NCBI GenBank assembly: GCA_934045905.1
Contig: OW203765.1
Coordinates: 19,345,409 to 19,409,408, forward strand
Reading direction: 5' to 3'
DNA from: Leuctra nigra
Lineage: Eukaryota; Arthropoda; Insecta; Plecoptera; Leuctridae
Length of the DNA: 64,000 bases
The notes under the pieces were generated by a model, which saw nothing but the letters and a program-made list of their open reading frames with translations, was not told the origin of the DNA and searched no databases. Shown here one piece after another: positions 59,801 to 64,000 of the stretch. Every line of letters starts with the position of its first letter. The first letter of the stretch is position 1. Made by a program: the position numbers and the translations under genes.

Positions 59801-61271
59801 CCCGCAGGGCATTTTTTGTTTTTTTGACACTTTAATATCAGTATTTTTGATTTTTTTTAAAACTATATACGAAAAACACCACAAAAAATGTTTTTCCTGA
59901 CATTCAGGTGGGGGGGGGGGGGGGGCACGCGCCCCCCTTGCCCTCACCCCTGTGGACGTCCATGATGACGCAATATACGGTGGAGGAATGATTGTCCTAT
60001 CTGAATGAAGCTACTGCGCATGGTCAGACAATCACCTGCAACTTGCGTCCGACTTGTTCAAGGTCACAGGTACCGCGCACGCGCAGTAGCATGCTGATGA
60101 TGCCTTGGTTGCGATGCGTGTCTATAGCGGTGCGCAGTGAGGTTGTGCGCACGAACTCCATGTGTGGATAGCGACGTTCTAGAAGGCGCAGGAACAAGCC
60201 TTGTGTGATGCGCACGACTGCAATCAGAAGGCAGAGAGAATTTATTACTTGGGATGGCAAAGAGAAATGGAGCCCATTTCTGTAGATTCAATGAAACTCT
60301 CTCGTGGTAAACAAGTTGTCATTTTAGTGTACATTTTTCCGCAGGTCTCAAAAAAATTATGTTTGTTTCATTGTTTATTTAATTAGAATGATTGGCGTTC
60401 TCTAGATTATAAAAAAAAAAAACTTTTATAAGATCTTGTGATGTAATTTTATTATTTTTAATAAACTTGCTACATGTGATATTTTCATGCTTAGTGTGTT
60501 ATAATGTATTTCTTTTCATCTTTGTTGTATGTTCCAGTGTATGTTCTATGTTGTTTATTAGATTTGCACTTGTGGATTCAGTTCTGTTTGCAAATAAATA
60601 TTAATAATAATAATATATATTTTTCAATTGTGTTTACATTTCAATTGGAATTGTTTTATTTCATTGTGTGAATTTATAATATTATGTCTATGAGATTTTA
60701 ATTTCGATATCGTGAAATCGGTTTTTTTGTTGATGTTCTAAATTTATCTTAGACGCTGATTTTGTATAAGACGTGTGTTATACTTATCACATGAAAGGAC
60801 CGAATGGATATGATAATTTATAAAACAATCGTTAACATTTAAAATTTTAATAATATTTATTATTCTAAAGGAATATTTAGTATATTACAAGGTATTTGAA
60901 CTAATAGAGAAGGGAATTCCACAAAAAAGGTTCCATCCTTGGTATATTTAGGCGATTTTTTATTTTTCAGATGCCAACTTGAAGTCAAAAAAGCTCAAAC
61001 AATCGGGTTAAAAAGTGTACTTATGACACAAGAACCTTTTTCTGTGGATTATATATCCACTTTCTCTCATGAATAGATTGGTCTGGTATGGATCAAAGAA
61101 GATGTCAGCAAGAACCTCTTGGCCGGCTCATAATCATTCACCTAAGTAAGTGATCAGTCCGCATGGCAGCAGAAGTAGCGTGGCCAGGAAGGAGACGAGC
61201 GTGTACAAGTTGCTGACCAATCCCAGCACTCCATCCAGCTCCTCGAGTCCCCATTGGTTGCGCGCTGTCAT
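47734..61271 (-). CDS. WS/DGAT-like acyltransferase (11 coding exons)
   Basis: Members use acyl-CoA to esterify fatty alcohols or diacylglycerol, giving wax esters or triacylglycerol at ER membranes. Exons 61271-61142, 60217-60036, 59444-59262, 58259-58035, 54495-54377, 54301-54158, 53588-53377, 52717-52490, 50524-50374, 48992-48874 and 47885-47734 join in frame to 614 codons plus stop with matching phases. Evidence: TM segment at ~20-46, the sequence around the active site LLARIHHLLLSEDRVGLGDL with H201-H202, and a C-terminus TIISYGETVRFGVMSDALLS that matches the WS_DGAT_C ending. The classic motif is HHxxxDG; here the acidic residue comes later, so activity is not certain. The start at 61271 is the first Met of its exon, but the frame is open to the acceptor at 61287, so more N-terminal sequence is possible. 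Confidence 0.85.
47886..48873. other. WS/DGAT last intron, with a probable LINE 3' end
   Basis: At 48249-48278 a (TAATC)n tail follows accatgaaaatggtcacaaa and caaaaataaa, which is how several non-LTR retrotransposons end. No frame or target duplication could be confirmed. Confidence 0.4.
48874..48992 (-). CDS. WS/DGAT exon J
   Basis: It encodes YTVSVTEVASDVGDLSKRQL then LWGQQVESVMYWRPPQANI. Acceptor ggttgccag, donor ATCT|gtaagt. The 182-bp MITE starts 31 bp upstream of this acceptor. Confidence 0.88.
49023..49204. mobile_element. Mariner-like MITE flanked by TA
   Basis: TA-CAGGGAAAGAACGC ... GCGTTCATTCCCTG-TA. 182 bp. A TA target and CAGGGAA ends fit Tc1/mariner MITEs. Copy at 22631-22855. 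Confidence 0.78.
50205..50365. repeat. Dispersed repeat, copy 3 of 3
   Basis: tatggtgacatatgagtgat ... tacttccggccttctacctc. Ends about 10 bp from the exon I donor. Confidence 0.55.
50374..50524 (-). CDS. WS/DGAT exon I
   Basis: It encodes LVATSEVLKQTRTRQPILYL, ASLWQLEKGLMTKILPTVLV and RLILNYLTR. Acceptor gttgtcag, donor CGCAG|gtaaat. Flanked closely by repeats on both sides. Its 5' edge recurs at 51156-51200. Confidence 0.87.
50561..50958. mobile_element. MITE with long GCGTTTTGCGTTTCGCG arms
   Basis: Inverted repeats of ~45 bp (gccgctttcacataacacgc... and the complement ...gcgtgttatgtgaaacgggc). The arms consist of tandem CGTTT(T/C)G-like words. Starts 36 bp upstream of the exon I acceptor. 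Confidence 0.82.
50961..51153. mobile_element. MITE with AAGCCCCATTTACACGG ends
   Basis: 193 bp. aagccccatttacacggtgc and its complement form the termini. Abuts the MITE at 50561-50958. Confidence 0.82.
51156..51200 (-). repeat. Second copy of WS/DGAT exon I 5' edge
   Basis: gacgctaccaggcctgacag...cagtcatgtgac matches 50513-50557 (end of exon I, its acceptor and adjoining intron). The two copies flank the MITE pair 50561-51153. Confidence 0.85.
51240..52080. other. WS/DGAT intron, nothing recognised
   Basis: AT-rich, no gene or clear repeat. Confidence 0.4.
52089..52110. repeat. Poly-C run
   Basis: About 20 C at the left edge of a GC-rich 350-bp stretch that reaches exon H. Confidence 0.7.
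52290..52510. repeat. Source of the exon H edge duplication
   Basis: Intron sequence plus the last ~20 bp of exon H. Recurs at 61982-62176 with a ~40-bp internal deletion and small gaps. Confidence 0.88.
52490..52717 (-). CDS. WS/DGAT exon H
   Basis: It encodes ATQSEIFTNATAGALRDYFH ... PSTGGGSLCLALPTMQGGDIE. Acceptor attacttccag, donor GAAG|gtaggc. Its last ~20 bp and ~185 bp of following intron have a second copy at 61982-62176. Confidence 0.87.
52766..53010. mobile_element. Foldback element
   Basis: gcgccaactgccttgtgtga...gaaaag-type arms at 52767-52803 and their complement at 52974-53008. Inner arms ttgacaactctta…gagttgaca also pair. Confidence 0.7.
53053..53168. mobile_element. Mariner-like MITE flanked by TA
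   Basis: CAGTCAGGGAAACTAGATGG and the complement aaccatctagtttccttgac, TA on both sides, (GA)n inside. 116 bp. Confidence 0.75.
53377..53588 (-). CDS. WS/DGAT exon G
   Basis: It encodes YRWLLVQATREACSYWTVLY, then TGPRVLLEELIISHQQPRHQ to SLVRSIKHDTG. Acceptor cctgttcag, donor ACAG|gtcagt. Confidence 0.87.
54158..54301 (-). CDS. WS/DGAT exon F (GC donor)
   Basis: It encodes GVSTAAKLVLTLPARWLLAL, PTRIMREGAALVSHP and AHYPGTTVEWIHR. Ends CATAG followed by gcaagt, the consensus of GC-AG introns; no GT donor restores the frame as well. Confidence 0.83.
   Translation of the reverse strand, partial: WRVHSCEVGAHTARKMAAGVAYADHARRSRIGVASRALSRHNGRVDS
54377..54495 (-). CDS. WS/DGAT exon E
   Basis: It encodes DEAYEPLIELDRPLEALPTL then CSDVMRWLGETWKAARKTE. 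Acceptor gtgcttcag, donor GAACT|gtgagt. Intron upstream is ~3.5 kb. Confidence 0.85.
54560..55678. other. WS/DGAT intron, nothing recognised
   Basis: AT-rich DNA with no gene or clear element. Confidence 0.4.
55679..56298. mobile_element. Non-autonomous hAT element with 8-bp TSD
   Basis: CAGGGGCGGATTA ... TAATCCAGCCCTG ends. Flanks aaagcaga (55671-55678 and 56299-56306) are an exact 8-bp duplication. Inside, subterminal cctaggggcgc appears at both ends, with the ccctgcggggcaag module in the middle. No transposase. Confidence 0.9.
56475..56660. mobile_element. MITE with TAA target duplication
   Basis: GGGGCGAAACACACGGGGCA ... complement ending gtgtttgcagcc; flanked by taa on both sides. 186 bp. 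PIF/Harbinger-like by target length. Confidence 0.78.
57411..57521. mobile_element. Small hairpin MITE
   Basis: ggggttcgatcacataaaat ... attttatgtgatcgcacccc. 111 bp, arms ~35 bp. Confidence 0.8.
57843..57973. mobile_element. MITE with AGCCCAATCCACAC ends
   Basis: Ends agcccaatccacac and gtgtggatttggct. A related copy lies at about 58835-58950 (tccaatccactctagttggt). Confidence 0.7.
58035..58259 (-). CDS. WS/DGAT exon D (active-site region)
   Basis: 75 codons. ELSPWQLIVIPIEDHFYLLA then RIHHLLLSEDRVGLGDLLLL. Carries the paired histidines of the acyltransferase motif. Acceptor ctgtctccag, donor CAG|gtaaag. Confidence 0.9.
58393..58548. mobile_element. MITE with TTA target duplication
   Basis: GGCCCGGTTGCACCATGTCC ... 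complement; TTA at 58390-58392 and 58549-58551. 156 bp. PIF/Harbinger-like. Confidence 0.83.
59037..59150. mobile_element. Foldback with GACGCAGACGG tandem arms
   Basis: Each arm is made of repeated acgcagacggacg words, inverted across a short centre (gatacgatgttatggtatga). The outer ends ggccgatgcacaattgacgc and gcgtcaattatgca pair. Confidence 0.75.
59262..59444 (-). CDS. WS/DGAT exon C
   Basis: 61 codons, ENVLDRLNDENTARYPHMKM through RPVSEANIQ. The RYAWFPEQEFRVENHLTV stretch fits the 'FRQR…W…D..FD…H' region that precedes the active site in WS/DGATs. Donor CAG|gtcggt. Confidence 0.87.
59630..59965. mobile_element. Copy of the CCCTGCGGGGC-module element, inverse orientation
   Basis: tggggtggtggagggcatgc, accttgccccgcagggcatt and ggacgtccatg are the complement of blocks in 7593-8094 and 11371-11765. 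The exact ends are unclear. Confidence 0.6.
60036..60217 (-). CDS. WS/DGAT exon B
   Basis: It encodes VRITQGLFLRLLERRYPHME, then FVRTTSLRTAIDTHRNQGII and so on, to VGRKLQ. Acceptor ctgattgcag, donor CAG|gtgatt. Confidence 0.85.
60400..61060. other. WS/DGAT intron, retroposon-like tail
   Basis: aataaatattaataataata at 60593-60612 looks like a poly(A) signal with an AT-rich tail. Nothing else recognised. Confidence 0.35.
61142..61271 (-). CDS. WS/DGAT exon A (N-terminal TM)
   Basis: It encodes MTARNQWGLEELDGVLGLVS then a hydrophobic helix SFLATLLLLPCGLITYL. Acceptor gtttgtccag at 61287; donor TTAG|gtgaat. Codons upstream of the Met (EDCVG) are also open. Confidence 0.75.
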
Positions 61272-61981
61272 CCCGACACAGTCTTCCTGGACAAACACGG
61301 ATGTTCAAAGAAAACTTTCCAGAACATCGGCAAAAATATTGCAATTTTCATAATGTAAAATCAGATTGGCAAATTCTAGGATATGAACACACAATAGGTA
61401 CACCCAACAAATCATAAAAGGGATTTTGAACGAAACAGATTGGCTGCTGGTCAGGATCATTGACAATCAATCCTTGTCATTATCATCAATGAAATCAGAG
61501 CTCCCCTACTAGAGGTAGATGACGAGTTAGCATCGAGTTCATCAGATGATGCCATCACATTTTTTCAAGACAATCCATTTCTTTCAAATACCGTTTTATG
61601 AATTGTCGAGTATACCTACCGCAAAACGGGGTAATGCTGAACGAAATTTGACTTCTTTTGGGAATAACATCTTCAGGGCATAATTATTTTGTAATGTTTT
61701 TTTATTAAAAGTATTATTGGAGGTGTGTTTACATAATATGCTGGAAGAAAGGGATTTAAAAAAAAATTCCATGTAGGTAGGTACCGGAAAAATTAAAATA
61801 AAATAAAAAAAAATAAAAAATACCCCGAGGCTACGTATTTTCTATAATAACTTGTGGTGTGAACATAAGGTTACCTACATCTGAAGGTACTACTAGATTC
61901 TGCAGAGAATTCTGACTAGAACATGCTGCGCTGCATGAGATTAAAACTATTGTGTGATCTTACACTACGAATAAGCAGTGA

Positions 61982-62176
61982 AACCTCCCCCCCCCCCCCC
62001 CCCCCCCCAAGTCCCGTCCCCATTCCGGCCTGACCTTCCCACCAGTGCTCGACTCCTCCGGGCCGGGCCCCCTTTGGTCAAAAATGACCTCGCTGTCGAC
62101 GCGCCGTTAAACATTATTATACTACTGTAGACCTTCTCTCGTGGTAGCCTACCTTCTATGTCCCCGCCTTGCAAAT
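61982..62176 (-). repeat. Displaced copy of WS/DGAT exon H 3' edge
   Basis: A C run, then cccgtccccattccggcctg ... ccttctctcgtggta, cctac, cttctatgtccccgccttgc. Same orientation as 52290-52510, 9.7 kb away, upstream of exon A. Contains the gtaggc donor and the end of exon H (GGDIE) but no acceptor. Confidence 0.88.
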
Positions 62177-62189
62177 ACGAGCCGAGCAA

Positions 62190-64000
62190 ATTTTCCTGAT
62201 AATAGAAAATGTGTAAAAAAAAGGTTCAAGATTAATTTCCTAAAGCTAACAACTAAAGAAAACACCAGAACAAGGTCTAGGGCAGAAAATATTAAAATTT
62301 ATTATTATATCACTAATATTTGTTTTTGTATGTGTTATGGTGGGTGTTCAGATTTTCTGGTTTACATTATGTGTTGTCTAGACCATTAAATTTTCTAGCA
62401 ATTTCAGTTTTTCATGTATTATTTTTTTTGTCAAAAAGTACTTGTCCAAATTTTACCAAATTATACAATATTATATCACTGATCATTTTACGAATTGTCA
62501 TATTTTTTCACCTTCATATGTTGAGTATTTTAGAAGTTATAGCTTAATAAAAAACGCCATTTGTTGTTCAGAATTACCCCGTTTTACGGTAATTTCCCCA
62601 TTAGGCAAGACAAAACTAAATAAGTTTTGGATAAATGTGACCGCACATAGTATTTCAATTTAAAGTCTTGGCCATACTAGCATGGAGAAATAAATACATT
62701 TATTGATAACATGATGATTAAATCTCTATTTAGACCAAATCACGATGTTCTAAATTGAATTGAATCAATTGTGATATTTTACTTCTCAACTGACAACTTC
62801 TACCTGCTGGGGTAATCTACCTATTATCCCATATCAGATTTTACCATTTTGATTTTTGAACACAATTAATATCTATTATAACATTCATGATTTTAGAAAC
62901 TTTAAAGTTCCTTCTTGACACAGAAATTTAAAAAAAATACTATATGACAAGAAATTATAATTTTTTGAAGTTAATTTTTCCACGAACTAGCCCAAGACTG
63001 GGTGTACAGTCACCTCCAAGTTTTCCTACCGGTTTATACATGACACACACAAAATGTAGAATTGGAAGTCTTTCACACCACTGTACCACATATCATAGTG
63101 TATTGTAAATACTATCTTTGGTAAATACCTGCACGTCAAAACTCAAGGACAGTCTTTCTTCTACCAACCACTTCCTATAACATCCATATCGAAACCACAA
63201 TTCACAACACTAATCGCTCTTCATTCACTTCACTTCCCTGTTATTATTTCATAACGAGACAAAACAACCGTCTTCTATCACTCAGCAACACAAACTGCCG
63301 TTACAGTGAGGTCAAAGTTCAAGCGATCCACTCGCGTTATCGGGTCACGTGACATTAGGTCAACATACTGACTCACGAGCTGCTGCTATGTCCGCTATCT
63401 GTTGATAAGACACACATCATTGTCGTGGACGTCATGAAAGTGAGATCACATTCTGACAAGGAGGCGTTGATTTCATGACAAGGTGTTGATTAGATCATCT
63501 GAATCATTAGAAAGCTTTGAATGACTTGATTCGTTACATTTGAGGTAAATAAAATCAGAAAACGCATTTTTAAACTTTAAAACATAGTTTTGTAATGTAG
63601 TATGAAGGAATAATACGATATGAGATAATAAAGAATTTTATAGCAAAGTTTTCGTTAAATATTTTTGTTAAGAATACAGCAGTGGTTTTGACTAGTTCAC
63701 TGTTGTCCTGGTCAAATATCAAGATTTTCAAACATTTAACTGTCATTATCTCAGAAATGAAGTCGGTGACAAGAGTATTTTAAATTTGCAATGCATTCAA
63801 TAATAGTCGAAGAATATATCAATAGTTTTCTGTTGAAATTGTTGGTGCGGATTGAAAATAAATTAGAATAATGTAGGAAAATGAATTCGTTCCCCCATAT
63901 AAAAATTTCAAACTTTGAAAACGTTTTACATAAAAGTTAGGTCGGTAAGGTATACATTTTTGTATCTTTATTGTAGATAATAGTATTAGGAACAAAACAA
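62190..64000. other. Upstream of the WS/DGAT gene, no gene seen
   Basis: AT-rich, with a more GC-rich patch at 63300-63450 (cactcgcgttatcgggtcac, gtgacattagg) that could hold a promoter or first exon for the acyltransferase. No splice or coding support. Confidence 0.3.

Overview
The window looks like a TE-rich, AT-rich animal nuclear contig, most likely from an insect. Genes have GT-AG introns and GC-rich exons set in AT-rich introns, and much of the non-coding DNA is built from small transposons. A hemipteran source is a guess from overall character only. There is no bacterial operon structure and no CRISPR.

Three genes are supported. (1) Plus strand, about 966-4531: Rac1-type Rho GTPase, exons 2-5 (codons 12-192). 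The first exon (start codon and first ~12 residues) is not visible and should lie left of the window. (2) Minus strand, 28476 down to 11892: an SLC16 (monocarboxylate-transporter family) membrane protein. I could join nine coding exons in frame into 942 codons plus stop. It has a long acidic/Ser-rich N-terminus with a decapeptide repeat and a large loop between TM6 and TM7. A strong 3' splice site at 28857 puts the first, non-coding exon further upstream; a CpG-dense block at 43.9-44.06 kb is a candidate promoter. (3) Minus strand, 61271 down to 47734: a wax-ester-synthase/diacylglycerol-acyltransferase-like (WS/DGAT) protein. Eleven coding exons join in frame into 614 codons plus stop. One of its introns is GC-AG.

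Layout: 1-966 Rac intron 1 with one inverted-repeat element; 966-4531 Rac exons; 4532-6660 probable Rac 3' UTR; 6.7-11.9 kb intergenic with foldback and hAT elements; 11.9-28.9 kb SLC16 gene; 28.9-43.9 kb long intron or upstream DNA filled with MITEs, Helentron-like elements, hAT and LINE/SINE pieces; 44-46 kb intergenic; 46.05-47.82 kb a 94-bp tandem array grown from the last exon of the acyltransferase; 47.7-61.3 kb acyltransferase gene; 61.3-64 kb upstream DNA.

The most unusual signal is that every tandem array in the window with a unit above 90 bp is built from the edge of a coding exon, although coding exons cover only about 8% of the DNA. Three arrays lie in the SLC16 gene (140 bp x3, 101 bp x6, 138 bp x4) and one at the end of the acyltransferase (94 bp x ~19). 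Two further acyltransferase exon edges have a second, non-tandem copy. In each case the authentic exon stays intact and the extra copies are decoys.

Other notable items: a tRNA-like gene as an inverted dimer inside a 13-bp target-site duplication; four hAT-type elements with exact 8-bp target duplications; a family of eight or more elements whose ends fit Helentron-associated (HINE/DINE-1-like) elements; a ~165-bp near-perfect foldback; and a 5'-truncated LINE with a 13-bp target duplication.
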